Origin: Deltaproteobacteria bacterium
GTDB lineage: Bacteria > UBA10199 > JADGCS01
Length of the DNA: 35,297 bases
Reading direction: 5' to 3'
Assembly (NCBI GenBank): GCA_015228875.1
Contig: JADGCS010000042.1
Span: forward strand, 1-35,297
A program made the translations under genes and the position numbers. This document shows positions 22,859-32,542 of this stretch, one piece after another (the first letter of the stretch is position 1; each line of letters begins with the position of its first letter). The notes under the pieces are model-generated. The model saw only the letters and a list, made by a program, of their open reading frames with translations, ran no database searches and had not been told where the DNA came from.

Positions 22859-24679
22859 CTATTCTGTCTTCAAAGCCGCCAGAAACGCCTCCTGCGGGAT
22901 TTCCACGTTGCCGACTTTTTTCATTCTCTTTTTGCCCTCTTTTTGTTTTTCCAAAAGTTTGCGTTTGCGTGTGATATCGCCCCCATAACACTTGGCTGTC
23001 ACGTCTTTTCTTAAGGCCTTGACCGTCTCACGGGAAACAATTTTGCCACCAATCGCCGCCTGAATCGCCACATCAAACTGCTGACGCGGGATCAACTTGC
23101 GCAGTTTTTGTACAAGCGCCTTGCCCCTGTTGTAGGCGTTATCCCTGTGAACAATAATCGAAAGGGCATCAACCGGATCGGAGTTGATGAGCACATTCAG
23201 TTTGATGAGGTCTGATGTTTTGTAGCCCGTTACTTCATAGTCGAGAGAGGCGTAGCCACGCGTCATGGATTTTATCTTGTCGTAAAAGTCGTACATGATC
23301 TCCGGAAACGGGATATCGTAATAAATCACAACGCGGTCCTTGGTAATATAATCAATCTTGTCCTGTCTCCCCCTCTTGCTTTCACACAACTGGATCATGT
23401 TGCCGACATATTCTGACGGGACATGGATCATGGCCTTAACAAAGGGCTCCTCAATGTGATCAACGATATTCATGTCGGGAAGTTTTGAAGGGTTGTCAAT
23501 CTCGATCATCTCCCCGCTGGATTTGAAGACACGATAAACCACCGTGGGTGAGGTTGTGACAAGATCGGTGTCAAACTCGCGTTCAAGCCTCTCCTGAACA
23601 ATCTCCATATGCAGAAGGCCAAGAAAACCGCACCGAAACCCAAAGCCCAGCGCCAAGGATGTCTCCGGCTCGTACGAAAAGGCTGCATCGTTGAGACGCA
23701 GTTTTTCCAACGAATCTTTTAGCAGCTCATATTGATTGGGTTGCGTGGGATAGAGCCCCGAAAAAACCATTGGTTTGACCTCGCGAAAACCGGGGAGTGG
23801 CGTGGCGCAGGGGTTGTTAACATGGGTCACGGTATCACCAATCTTGGTGTCGGCGATTTCCTTGATGCCGGCAATCACAAACCCAACCTCTCCCGCGGTC
23901 AACATCGGCAAACTCTCGGGCCTCGGGGTATAGGCCCCCACCTGCTGCACCTCAAACTGTTTGTCCGAATGAAAAAACCTGATGGCATCACCCTTTTTGA
24001 TGGTCCCATTTTTGACCCTCACGAGAATAATCACACCCTGATAAGAATCAAACCACGAGTCAAACATAAGGGCCTGCAACGGCGCGTTTTCGTCGCCTGC
24101 AGGCGGCGGCATGTCGGTGATCAATGCCTCAAAAACATCAACCACGCCCTCACCAGTCTTTGCCGAACAGAGCACGGCCCTGCTCCCGTCAAGGCCCACG
24201 ACTTTTTCTATCTCGTCCCTGATCCTTTCGGGATCGGCATTGGGGAGATCAACCTTGTTGATCGCAATCAGCACTTCGAGATTCTGATCAAGTGCCGCGT
24301 AAACATTGGCGAGCGTCTGCGCCTGCACCCCCTGTGAGGCATCAACAACAAGGATCGCAGCGTCACATGCCGCGAGGGCCCTTGAGACCTCGTAATGAAA
24401 ATCAACATGGCCCGGGGTGTCGATCAGGTTGAATTCGTACTCAAGTCCGTTTTTGGCAGTATAAAAAAGCCTGACGGATGCCGCCTTGATGGTAATCCCT
24501 CTCTCCCTCTCAAGGTCCATGGAATCCAGCACCTGGCTTCTCATTTCTCGTTCGTCGAGACCTCCTGTCATCTGAATAAACCTGTCCGCGAGTGTGGACT
24601 TGCCATGGTCGATGTGGGCAATAATGGAAAAGTTGCGTCTGCGTTCAAGGGGCACATTTTTTAAGGGGGAGGCCTGCAT
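22859..24679 (-). CDS. lepA: Elongation factor 4 (LepA) GTPase
   Basis: 606 residues, full length. G1 is AHIDHGKST (21-29), G2 is RGITIKAA, G3 is [12 protein letters not shown]4 is NKVDLPNAD. Then come domain II, EF-G-like domains III and V, and the LepA-specific C-terminal domain ending in [19 protein letters not shown]. LepA is a ribosome-associated translational GTPase involved in initiation or ribosome biogenesis. It is the first gene of a lepA-lepB-lepB operon. No Shine-Dalgarno sequence is evident; the upstream 30 bp are a duplicated tail of the dispersed element. Confidence 0.98.
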   Translation of the reverse strand: MQASPLKNVPLERRRNFSIIAHIDHGKSTLADRFIQMTGGLDEREMRSQVLDSMDLERERGITIKAASVRLFYTAKNGLEYEFNLIDTPGHVDFHYEVSRALAACDAAILVVDASQGVQAQTLANVYAALDQNLEVLIAINKVDLPNADPERIRDEIEKVVGLDGSRAVLCSAKTGEGVVDVFEALITDMPPPAGDENAPLQALMFDSWFDSYQGVIILVRVKNGTIKKGDAIRFFHSDKQFEVQQVGAYTPRPESLPMLTAGEVGFVIAGIKEIADTKIGDTVTHVNNPCATPLPGFREVKPMVFSGLYPTQPNQYELLKDSLEKLRLNDAAFSYEPETSLALGFGFRCGFLGLLHMEIVQERLEREFDTDLVTTSPTVVYRVFKSSGEMIEIDNPSKLPDMNIVDHIEEPFVKAMIHVPSEYVGNMIQLCESKRGRQDKIDYITKDRVVIYYDIPFPEIMYDFYDKIKSMTRGYASLDYEVTGYKTSDLIKLNVLINSDPVDALSIIVHRDNAYNRGKALVQKLRKLIPRQQFDVAIQAAIGGKIVSRETVKALRKDVTAKCYGGDITRKRKLLEKQKEGKKRMKKVGNVEIPQEAFLAALKTE

Positions 24680-24683
24680 CGTT

Positions 24684-24713
24684 TAATGTCTAAGAATTTA
24701 ATGTCTAAGAATT
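24684..24713 (-). repeat. 15-bp tandem duplication, truncated tail of the dispersed element
   Basis: TAATGTCTAAGAATT occurs twice head to tail. Read on the minus strand it gives AAATTCTTAGACATTAA twice, matching the family tail AAATTCYTAnACATnAA seen in copies 3, 4 and 5. It ends 4 bp before the lepA start codon, the same placement as the full copy in front of tyrA. Confidence 0.6.
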
Positions 24714-25256
24714 TGTAAGCACTACTGTTTTTTTATGTTTCCGTCAACAGTAGGCATCAACCGTAAATTCACAGACACCTCAGGTGTTAACTCACTGGAA
24801 TGACCTTCATCATTTGAAATGATTTGAGATGCGTCATTTGAGATTACTCTCTGCATAGCCCTTGCCCGAGACCTGCGGGCAGTTGCTAAAAAAATGTGGG
24901 TGCAGTAGCAGAAACGGCAGCCTCCATAGTCTTAATACGGTTGTTTGTCCCTCGTGTGTAACGAAAAAAAACGCTCCCTGTGCATCCGCGATTATTTGGG
25001 CAAGGGTGGATTAATTTCTCGTATGACAGAGGAATCCCACCGCGTCCCCCAAGGGGATTTCCTTCGGGGCATCAAAATCAGGTTCGGAACTTAATATGAA
25101 TAAAAAAAGAGAAAATTACTCCGTCTTACGAGTTTACGAGTTTCTTACGAGTTTAAGGTGCATTTTTTTCGTAATAACATTCAAGATTTTTTTGTTTTTT
25201 GGCCCCGTTTTTGGCTGTTGTGAAATTCTTGGTTTGATCAAGTTCGTGCCACGTAA
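24714..25256. other. Intergenic region upstream of lepA
   Basis: No credible gene is seen. An open frame at 25096-25287 (63 codons) overlaps the 3' end of the ATPase gene and consists of direct repeats of TTACGAGTTT followed by hydrophobic residues; it has no Shine-Dalgarno sequence and is rejected. An inverted repeat CTACTGTT/AACAGTAG lies at 24722-24753. A 13-bp palindrome TCATTTGAAATGA is at 24810-24822, with a related half-site at about 24834. A decayed copy of the dispersed element lies at about 25018-25093. Confidence 0.55.
25018..25093 (-). repeat. Decayed copy of the dispersed element with an inserted small hairpin
   Basis: On the minus strand it reads AAGTTCCGAACCT, where the palindrome should be, then TGATTTTGA, then about 26 extra bases that fold on themselves (CCCCGAAGG/CCTTGGGG). 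It continues GACGCGGTGGGATTCCTC-TGTCATAC-GAG, matching the family hairpin region. The core CCCGCGCTCTGTC is not recognisable. Order and spacing support common origin, but the match is incomplete. Confidence 0.45.
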
Positions 25257-26690
25257 CTATGTCGTTGTTTCAAGCAAACAATCATAACTTATAATCTTGG
25301 CAAAGTAGTCTTGCTCAATCAACGATTCACTCACGCCATTGACATGGATCAATGCCGGTCTGATCGAAAAACCTTTTGGAATCTTGAGCCTCTTTCTTTT
25401 CTCTTCAACCTCCTGAATGATGGCCTTGTCCAGCGGTTCGTTTTTAAATTTTATTTCACAAAGATAGAGCGTATTGTATTTGGTTTGTATCATCAAATCG
25501 ATCTGACATTTTTTTTGAGATTTTCTTTGTGTCTGAAAATAGGGATTTGCCCAGATGACCTCATTTTCGGGAATATCTAGCAATCGATAGAGCCCCGTAC
25601 GATTTTTTGGTGACAACACCAGATTTTCAAATTGAAGCCCAAGGATGACAGACCATGCTGTCGGCAAACTTGCAACATCTCTGCTTATAATTTTTTGCTT
25701 GTTTGGCTCGATGTGTTTTAAATAAAAACGGATATAATTGTCACTCAGGCGATATTCACTTAATTTGGATGGTTGAGTTGTTTTGACATCCCATGTATAG
25801 TCCCGGGTCACAAATCCCGTCTGGCAGAGATCGTTGAGGTAATTGCTGATATCGCCACCCTTACTTTGATCAAGCGCCGTTAAAATGTCATCAAACTTGG
25901 CTTTTCCTTTGACCAGAACCCGAAGAATCTCTTTGTATTTGCCGCTTCTTTTTGAGAACAAATCTGAAAAAACCTGGTCAAATTCGTTAAACAACAGCCC
26001 TTCCTGCTTAAAACAAAGCCTTCTGATGTTTTCTTCGGCAGAAAGATTTGTTTGGATTTCTTCTAAATATCTGGGAATGCCGCCTGTGACAGACAATATT
26101 TTTAGCTTTTCGTATGATGAAATGCGATCACGTTTTGACCCCCAAAACAGGTTACATTCTTCAAGTGAGAGTTCTTTAAGTGTTAATTGGTGAGAAATAC
26201 GGCCTATAAATCCGGTGTGATTAAGGATGTTTTTTTCAATCCACGTTGATTGCGATCCCGAAACAAGCAACACAAGTTTTGGGTTTTTTTTGAGATGCAA
26301 ATCCCAAGTGTTTTTGAGTTTTCCCAAAAAACCGGGGGATTTCATTCCCATCCATGAGATTTCATCAAGAATAATCAGCACCCTGCCTCTTTGGCAGGCG
26401 TCGGCAAGAGATTTAAAAAGATCCCCCCAGTCATCTCTTGCAAAATGCGGGATTTTTAATTCGTGGAGTCTTCGTTTAAACTCTTCTTGCTGTGTTTGTG
26501 CGGTGACTCCTTTTTCTGGCGGGAGCCCTGTAAAAACAAGAACCCTGTTAAAAGATTTACCAAATTCTTCTGAAAGCCGACTTTTGCCAATGCGACGCCT
26601 TCCCCTAATGACAACAAAGCTGGCCATATTTTTATCGAGCAGGCCTCTCAAAGAATTTAATTCTTCGCGTCTGCCAATAAAACCATCCAT
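25257..26690 (-). CDS. AAA-type ATPase with C-terminal DUF234 nuclease-like domain
   Basis: 477 residues. N-terminal FIGRREELNSL is followed by Walker A RGRRRIGKSRL (29-39), Walker B LIILDEISWM (about 104-113), sensor region LLVSGSQSTWIE, the winged-helix part (YKEILRVLVKGKAKFDDIL) and the C-terminal DUF234 domain. The latter has a PD-(D/E)xK-like pattern QIDLMIQTKYNTLYLCEIKF. The architecture is common in archaea and in anaerobic or uncultured bacteria, usually as mobile accessory genes; the function is unsettled (possibly DNA processing or a toxin-antitoxin-like role). The start ATG 26690 lies about 20 bp from a strong palindrome, suggesting autoregulation. It is AT-richer than its neighbours, consistent with transfer. 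Confidence 0.88.
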   Translation of the reverse strand: MDGFIGRREELNSLRGLLDKNMASFVVIRGRRRIGKSRLSEEFGKSFNRVLVFTGLPPEKGVTAQTQQEEFKRRLHELKIPHFARDDWGDLFKSLADACQRGRVLIILDEISWMGMKSPGFLGKLKNTWDLHLKKNPKLVLLVSGSQSTWIEKNILNHTGFIGRISHQLTLKELSLEECNLFWGSKRDRISSYEKLKILSVTGGIPRYLEEIQTNLSAEENIRRLCFKQEGLLFNEFDQVFSDLFSKRSGKYKEILRVLVKGKAKFDDILTALDQSKGGDISNYLNDLCQTGFVTRDYTWDVKTTQPSKLSEYRLSDNYIRFYLKHIEPNKQKIISRDVASLPTAWSVILGLQFENLVLSPKNRTGLYRLLDIPENEVIWANPYFQTQRKSQKKCQIDLMIQTKYNTLYLCEIKFKNEPLDKAIIQEVEEKRKRLKIPKGFSIRPALIHVNGVSESLIEQDYFAKIISYDCLLETTT

Positions 26691-26711
26691 AACGCCCCCC
26701 GCTTAAAATAC

Positions 26712-26793
26712 CGCACCAAATAAACATAACCTTATTTGGTGCGCCATTTTACTTTATCACAAACCCGCACCAAATCAACAAAAATTTATTTGG
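26712..26793 (-). promoter_or_regulatory. Promoter with paired palindromic operators for the DUF234 ATPase gene
   Basis: CGCACCAAATAA (26712-26723) and TTATTTGGTGCG (26732-26743) form a perfect 12-bp inverted repeat with an 8-bp spacer. A second, imperfect site uses CGCACCAAAT (26766-26775) and ATTTGG (26788-26793). The two centres are 54 bp apart, about five helical turns. On the minus strand TTGATT (26778-26773) and TAAAGT (26756-26751), spaced 16 bp, make a plausible promoter lying between and under the sites, an arrangement suited to repression. Confidence 0.6.
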
Positions 26794-26963
26794 GGAGAAA
26801 CCATAAGACAGAAACCACAAAGAACCACAAGACGGAGCAAAATTAAGTCGGGGCATCCTAGTCCAAAAAAACACGCAACCTCAAAACCTCCTTTGCGATA
26901 CGTCACCACAAGTTGCATGGGGAAACACCCCTTTTTTTTAATCACAACGATTGCTCATCACCT

Positions 26964-29900
26964 ATGAGACTGCATCTCTTTAATCAATCGCCTGGCACAG
27001 GCGCGCAAAGACCGTGGCAGAATTTTGTCCTCGAGGCCACCCGTTACTTGCACCCCGAAACAGATGTGAGGACCCTTGTAGACGGGTATGCGCCTCAAGG
27101 ACCCGCTGTGCCTCTGCCACCTGTGCAGACCCCGTGGTTTAAAACTCCCGACCTTGTCTCTGTTGCCAAAAGAGAGGCCGGCAGGTTTGATAACGCCTTT
27201 TATCACCAAGGGACACAAGGGCGCGCCGCAAATTATTTGGACAGCGCTGCTGTTTTTGCCTCAGCTTCACGCACGGTGCAGGGAGCTGCAGACAACCCCG
27301 CAAAAATGGTGGCGGCCCCTCCGCAGGGCGCGGCATCCTTATCAAGCGGCGCCAAGACTTTAACAGAGAAGACCGCCCCCGTACGCGACGGCCTGACCGG
27401 CAGGGATGCCATTAAAAAGGCCACGGCCGCAAACGCAAGGATGATGAGTCTTTCACACGAGATCATGAAAAGAGGCGTAAAACAAGACGCGCTTCGCATC
27501 CCTTTTTTGATCGATAAGGGGCTCTCTGCAAGGCTTAAGGTGACGCAGGGTGCGCTTGAAGATGCCCTTCATTCAGAGCTGACCAATCATTTTGGCGGGA
27601 TTTTTTTGACCCTATTTTTTGAAAGACTCGCAGCGCTCACAAAAGAGGTGGGACCTCTGGTGATCAGCCTCGTAGACAACGCTGGTGGTTTTTTTGTTGA
27701 GGGACAAAGGGACGGCCTTGTGGTGGTGCCGCCGGAGATATCTGTCTTTTCCTCCTCGTCAAGGCTTGCCGTTACTGTGGCCCTCATCGCCCGCCAGATC
27801 TTTGATATGGTGGGGCCCCTGGAGTATGAATTTGAAGGGGGCCGCAAAGAGATGCAGGCCCCACCCGATTTTTGTGACATGGTGAGCGAGGCCCGTGAAG
27901 CCAACGGATACAAATTTTTTAGTTTACTCCATAGTCTCAAACAGATTCTGCCTCAGAACCACGCGGTCATTTGTCGCCTTGTACAAAAACGTGACGAGGC
28001 CATGAAACCCCGTGACGTTGAGAGAAGATTTTCAGACCCCGCAGACAGGGCGCACGCAGAGATGCTCGTCAGGGCCTACGGCCTGATCGATGGTTCAAAG
28101 AGGGATCTCAAAAAAGCCTTGAACGATCTGATTGATGCAATGGAATTTTTTATTAAGGATCCATGGGCCCTTCGCCGTCGCGTTGATTTTTGGCGAGGTC
28201 CTTTTATCGCCATCATTTCAAGCTTTATCCTTAAGTTTCCCGCAACACACGCCCTGCTTTATCCCCTGATCAGCGCCATCAATGGCAACGGCATGTATGA
28301 GGATACCGAGAGTCGCGTGTCAAGTTTGCAAAAAATATTTGACCCGCAGGTCCTGCGCCTGCTTGTGAAAATCGACAAACAACTTAGCAGGAAAGACGTG
28401 GCCAGTGTTCTCAAGTCCCTGCTGTCTCGTGATTATGCCGATAAGCTGTCATCCCACGATAAAAGATTAATACGCGCCCTCTGTCGCCACAACAGGGGGG
28501 CTGTGATTGAGGCCCTCAAGGACGAACTCATATCTTCCGATGCGCCTTCGTACCGCTTTAGCGCCCGACAGAAAACACTTTTTGTCATGGCGTTTGTCTT
28601 TGTCCTTGGCGAAGAGGGGTTTGAGACGGCCCTTAACACATACCTTTTGGTAAAGGGGCAGATCGATGAGGCCTATCGGATTCACGATAATAACCGCACA
28701 GCCCTTAAAGAACGTCCGCAAGAGGACCCTGCACATAGGGCCGAGGCTGAAAGGCATGAGGGCCTGATCACGCCGTTATACAGCGCACAACACAGGTTTG
28801 AGACAGCCCTGATTGAGATTGGCGGTCCAAAGGCCCTTGCTTTTTTTACCCGCGAGATCGACAACGCCTTGTCTGATCTCTCGGCCCTGCGCCTGTCAGA
28901 CACCTCGGTCCTGTCCCGATTTTTTAAAAGAGAAATAGAACGCGGCAATGTGTCCATTATCGACTTTATCACAACAAAAATCGTGCGCCCGCTTAAACTG
29001 CGTTACGATGAGGCAAGGGCAAAGATCCCGCAAGGGATGGTGCCAAATGAAAATGATGAAAGGGTTATGGCACTCAGGGGAATCAAGTACCCCCTCTATG
29101 ATATGCTCAGGCTCACTCTGGACGAATCTGTGATGACCGCACTCCTCTCGCCGGAGTTTGAAAAAGACTTTTTTCCCGGTCTTGGAGACAAACAATTTCA
29201 ACACTTCACACACCCCGCCGCCAAAAGGTATTACGCACCAAGGCTGGCAAGGCTTATGGATCAGGTGCAAACCAGCGAGGCGCACAAGGCCATCCTGATT
29301 GCCTTTGGCAGTATGTCCGGTCATAACATTGAAGGGGGTTTCTGGTTTGATGACCGCTCAAACTGGATTGACTACACAAAGTACACAAAGACACTGCACG
29401 CCCTTGGTGCCGTGATGATTGAGCTTGCAGAACATAACGGCCCCGACCGTGAGTTTTTGTTTGATACGGCCATCAGGATGCACGCAAAGGCCCTGCAGAA
29501 TTTTGAGCACAAGGGATCAAAACTTGTCGCAGAAAGCATTAAAAACAGCGAGGCATATTACGATTGTCTTGTACAAAGGGCAAATGCGGGGGATGTTATG
29601 GCCCTTGATGTCCTGATGAGTGACCCTGCAAATGTAGCGATGATGGTCAAGGAAGAGAGACTCAACGTCGCGGCCCCGACCCTTGCGCAGGCGTATATTA
29701 ATGTGCACTTTAACCGCATTGTTTCTGTTTACACCGATATGTTCAAGCTCTTTGAAAGGGGTGTGACGCCGCACAGGCTTGTGCCGCTGAGTCAGAAACT
29801 TGAAGGCATGGCAGATCAAGAGGTTTCTGTACCTTTTTTTGTGAGCGATGTCCTTGATTATGTGCGGTCGGCGGGCCTTGATCTTTCTATATCTGCCGTT

Positions 29901-32363
29901 GATGACCTGCTGGACAGCATGAACATTATTCCCCACGGTGGGACGCGGCTGGCATTGTTAAAATCGCCGCGCCCTCCTTTGGGCACCCTCCTTGTCCCGC
30001 GTCTTGAGATACTGGGTTCCGGCTACAGGGGAACCCGTGAAAACGACCATGCCGATGCCCGCTACACCACAAGGGCCATAACAACGGCGGTCATCCACTA
30101 CGGGTGGCAGGGGGGTGAGGCCGCTCAAAAAGACAGATCGGGGGTTCAAATAGCCTCTGGCGAGACCGTGATTCAGGAGATTGATTACCATCTGGCCCCC
30201 AAAGAGACCAAAATGGATGTCCATGTCTCACTGGCCGTAGCCTTTCTGCAACCAATCCCTGCCCACGCCTACAAGCGACAGGTGCCTGTGGGACGCAGGA
30301 CCGTTGCCGAGATCATCACGGACCTCATGCGCCTTCAGCGTATCGAGACAGACGCCAAGCTCGAAATATTAAACGCTGTGGATTTGATGGACAGGACGTC
30401 TTTAACAGATAAACAGCGGCCCGCAGGGGTATTGCCCAACGACAAACAAACTTTAATCAACAAACTGCGTCATGCCCTTGACGAGATCAAGCGCTCGAAA
30501 GTTAACCCCGCCTATTACGAACACGTCTACGCCCCGCTTGAACACACACTCTCACAGGCAGGGCAGATGGATCTTGCCTCCTTAAAGACAGCGATCATAA
30601 ATTCGGATACAGTTGTTTTTTTGGCCGGTGAGCATGGTTTTGTTTTTAATTTTCCCGTGGGAAGGGGCCGCCACCCGCTTGATGTTGATGTGGGTACAGT
30701 CATCGAATCCTTAAGGGACGCGGTGGCACAGGGCATGAACGCCCACCATCTCTTAAGGTATGTTAACAGCCTCTCCGAGACCGCAAGAAAAAAGGTGGCC
30801 AAGGACCCCGCGTTTAAAAAATTTTTTAGGGAACTATTGACCACGGGGCTTAGGCCCAACTCCCCCATCAGGGTCACAGAGACTATCGACGTCCTTAAGG
30901 GTGCGGGCCTGCTGGACGGGATCATGCCCGAGATCAATCCCAACCCCAAAAAAAGAAAAGACTCCTTTCTCTCCGAAAAGAGGGCCCTGGCCGAGATCGA
31001 TCGTGTCATGACCCTGGCTGGCTTTGTTGAAAACGAGATCAAATCGGGCGATCACAACCGCAAAGACACAAGGCTCCTCTACCTCGCGGTTCTGATCAGT
31101 GGAATTCATGAACTCAGATCCGATGTAATTAATGGTTACAATACAGATATCTTTGATGCCCTTGGCCTTACAGAAAAACAAGGGCAGGTCCTCAAGACCG
31201 CGCTTCAACTTGCTGATAACCAGTCACTCGAATATTTCAAATGGAGGGACGAGGGCCGCTATAGATCTGTCGAACGCGACCTGTTTAAAAGGGCACTGGA
31301 TATCGCCGTGGTGTTGAGACTTAAATCACTCATTCCCAATGAAGTGGCACCAGAGTTTAAACAGGATGTCGCAGAGGTGCTGCGCGTGAATCTTGCAAAG
31401 ATTGCAGAGATCGATAAAAAAATAAAAGTGGTTGAAAAAAAAATAGGGGCCATAGGATATTTTGGCCTGAGCGAAGATCAACAGGCAAAAAAGAAAGGAC
31501 TTGAAGGGCAAAAAGAGGCCCTTCAAAGCGAAGGGCGCGGGTGGAGAACACTGGAAAGGGTCAAGGCATTGCTGGAAGCAAGCGAACGCATGACCGCGCC
31601 CTATCAGGAGTTGGAGAAGTACAACGTGCGGGTCTTTGAATATGCCGCGGCCATTGTGGCACACCAAAAATGGCGGGCACACGGGCTTCGGTCCCACGCA
31701 ACCACGTGCCTTATTAATTTTATGAGGGGGGTTAATCATGCGCACATAATCTCAAGCCAGATTCACCCCAAACCTGTGGTGCCACCTGATTACGGGTTTC
31801 AGAGGTTCTTCCCCATAGGCCAAGGAGATGGTGTGGAACCAGTGGGCACACAGGTTAAATTTGGCAAGAGGCAGGTCTTTAACATTGGGCCCAATACCGC
31901 CTTTGTCTCAGACAGAACATATGACGGTATCGCGATTGTTGCGGAGGATAGGGGCGCTGACACCGTTATTGTGGTCAAGGGCCGCCTTAAAAACCTGACG
32001 CCAGATCAAATAGACAGGGATTACAGCCTTGATGGTTTGGTGCTTGTCAGGACAATCGCGGGCCACGAGCAGGGCGCGTGGGAGCAGGCGTTTGAGGAGG
32101 CAAAAGACTACAGCATCAAGGAGCCCCGCATTGTTCTTTTTGCAAAAGAGGGCCGTGTTGACGAAGGCTTTATCCGCAGGCTTAAAGAAAAATACCCCCG
32201 CGTTGAGGTCCGTTATCGCGAGGCTGGGGACTCAATTGCCGTGGATAGAGATGAGATCGTTGTTGCAGGGACCGCCTCATTTGAGACGCATTTTGACAAG
32301 CAAACAATCAAAAGATCCCCGACACGCATTTTATGGAACACGTTCGACAGGGACGAGGGATGA
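26964..32363 (+). CDS. Giant protein of unknown function, with a possible degenerate HD-like region
   Basis: About 1799 residues from ATG 26964; a TTG at 26913 would add 17 residues, and neither start has a Shine-Dalgarno sequence. There is no signal peptide or membrane segment, so it is cytoplasmic unless exported by another route. The N-terminal 170 residues are Pro/Ala-rich; the rest is mostly helical. Bases about 30770-31340 read like an HD-phosphohydrolase fold of the GlnD type without its metal ligands: FKKFFRELL, DVLKGAGLLDGIMPE, LYLAVLISGIHEL, ALGLTEKQGQVL, then WRDEGRYRS. A coiled coil follows (about 31395-31590, IAEIDKKIKVVEKKIG). The C-terminal 200 residues form a mixed alpha/beta domain (GIAIVAEDRGADTVIVVKG). 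The HD suggestion is pattern-based and weak. The gene is a single uninterrupted frame with codon use like its neighbours. Confidence 0.85.
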   Translation: MRLHLFNQSPGTGAQRPWQNFVLEATRYLHPETDVRTLVDGYAPQGPAVPLPPVQTPWFKTPDLVSVAKREAGRFDNAFYHQGTQGRAANYLDSAAVFASASRTVQGAADNPAKMVAAPPQGAASLSSGAKTLTEKTAPVRDGLTGRDAIKKATAANARMMSLSHEIMKRGVKQDALRIPFLIDKGLSARLKVTQGALEDALHSELTNHFGGIFLTLFFERLAALTKEVGPLVISLVDNAGGFFVEGQRDGLVVVPPEISVFSSSSRLAVTVALIARQIFDMVGPLEYEFEGGRKEMQAPPDFCDMVSEAREANGYKFFSLLHSLKQILPQNHAVICRLVQKRDEAMKPRDVERRFSDPADRAHAEMLVRAYGLIDGSKRDLKKALNDLIDAMEFFIKDPWALRRRVDFWRGPFIAIISSFILKFPATHALLYPLISAINGNGMYEDTESRVSSLQKIFDPQVLRLLVKIDKQLSRKDVASVLKSLLSRDYADKLSSHDKRLIRALCRHNRGAVIEALKDELISSDAPSYRFSARQKTLFVMAFVFVLGEEGFETALNTYLLVKGQIDEAYRIHDNNRTALKERPQEDPAHRAEAERHEGLITPLYSAQHRFETALIEIGGPKALAFFTREIDNALSDLSALRLSDTSVLSRFFKREIERGNVSIIDFITTKIVRPLKLRYDEARAKIPQGMVPNENDERVMALRGIKYPLYDMLRLTLDESVMTALLSPEFEKDFFPGLGDKQFQHFTHPAAKRYYAPRLARLMDQVQTSEAHKAILIAFGSMSGHNIEGGFWFDDRSNWIDYTKYTKTLHALGAVMIELAEHNGPDREFLFDTAIRMHAKALQNFEHKGSKLVAESIKNSEAYYDCLVQRANAGDVMALDVLMSDPANVAMMVKEERLNVAAPTLAQAYINVHFNRIVSVYTDMFKLFERGVTPHRLVPLSQKLEGMADQEVSVPFFVSDVLDYVRSAGLDLSISAVDDLLDSMNIIPHGGTRLALLKSPRPPLGTLLVPRLEILGSGYRGTRENDHADARYTTRAITTAVIHYGWQGGEAAQKDRSGVQIASGETVIQEIDYHLAPKETKMDVHVSLAVAFLQPIPAHAYKRQVPVGRRTVAEIITDLMRLQRIETDAKLEILNAVDLMDRTSLTDKQRPAGVLPNDKQTLINKLRHALDEIKRSKVNPAYYEHVYAPLEHTLSQAGQMDLASLKTAIINSDTVVFLAGEHGFVFNFPVGRGRHPLDVDVGTVIESLRDAVAQGMNAHHLLRYVNSLSETARKKVAKDPAFKKFFRELLTTGLRPNSPIRVTETIDVLKGAGLLDGIMPEINPNPKKRKDSFLSEKRALAEIDRVMTLAGFVENEIKSGDHNRKDTRLLYLAVLISGIHELRSDVINGYNTDIFDALGLTEKQGQVLKTALQLADNQSLEYFKWRDEGRYRSVERDLFKRALDIAVVLRLKSLIPNEVAPEFKQDVAEVLRVNLAKIAEIDKKIKVVEKKIGAIGYFGLSEDQQAKKKGLEGQKEALQSEGRGWRTLERVKALLEASERMTAPYQELEKYNVRVFEYAAAIVAHQKWRAHGLRSHATTCLINFMRGVNHAHIISSQIHPKPVVPPDYGFQRFFPIGQGDGVEPVGTQVKFGKRQVFNIGPNTAFVSDRTYDGIAIVAEDRGADTVIVVKGRLKNLTPDQIDRDYSLDGLVLVRTIAGHEQGAWEQAFEEAKDYSIKEPRIVLFAKEGRVDEGFIRRLKEKYPRVEVRYREAGDSIAVDRDEIVVAGTASFETHFDKQTIKRSPTRILWNTFDRDEG

Positions 32364-32373
32364 GCGGTATCAT

Positions 32374-32418
32374 CCTACAAACGGCAATTGAACCACGCTA
32401 AGCGACAGGAGATACGGG
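32374..32418 (+). repeat. 45-bp dispersed repeat, copy B
   Basis: It matches 10658-10702 at 43 of 45 positions (two substitutions). It begins 10 bp after the stop of the giant gene and is followed 6 bp later by the first 63-bp direct repeat. Confidence 0.85.
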
Positions 32419-32424
32419 ATTTAA

Positions 32425-32487
32425 GAATAACACCTTTATCACGACACATTTATTGCCACATAATATTTCGTTATTGACACCACCACT
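32425..32487 (+). repeat. 63-bp direct repeat, left copy
   Basis: Starts GAATAACACCTTTATCACGA and ends TTGACACCACCACT. It is identical over all 63 bp to 33606-33668. The pair brackets the HEPN/MNT module and a helix-turn-helix relic. The TTGACA near its right end could be a -35 element. Confidence 0.97.
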
Positions 32488-32542
32488 GTCCCCGTGCCTC
32501 AGAGAGATGTGCTGCTTATCAGCAAAATGTTGTCGTCTCTCA

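Noticed and set aside
21976..22974. Long plus-strand open frame opposite lepB and lepA
   Set aside because: Antisense shadow of clearly identified minus-strand genes.
25096..25287. Open frame of 63 codons upstream of lepA
   Set aside because: Short, low complexity with TTACGAGTTT repeats, no Shine-Dalgarno sequence, and overlaps the 3' end of the convergent ATPase gene.
26917..26939. Intrinsic terminator GGGG-AAACA-CCCC followed by eight T
   Set aside because: The stem is only 4 bp and there is no plus-strand gene upstream for it to terminate; left out as unsupported.
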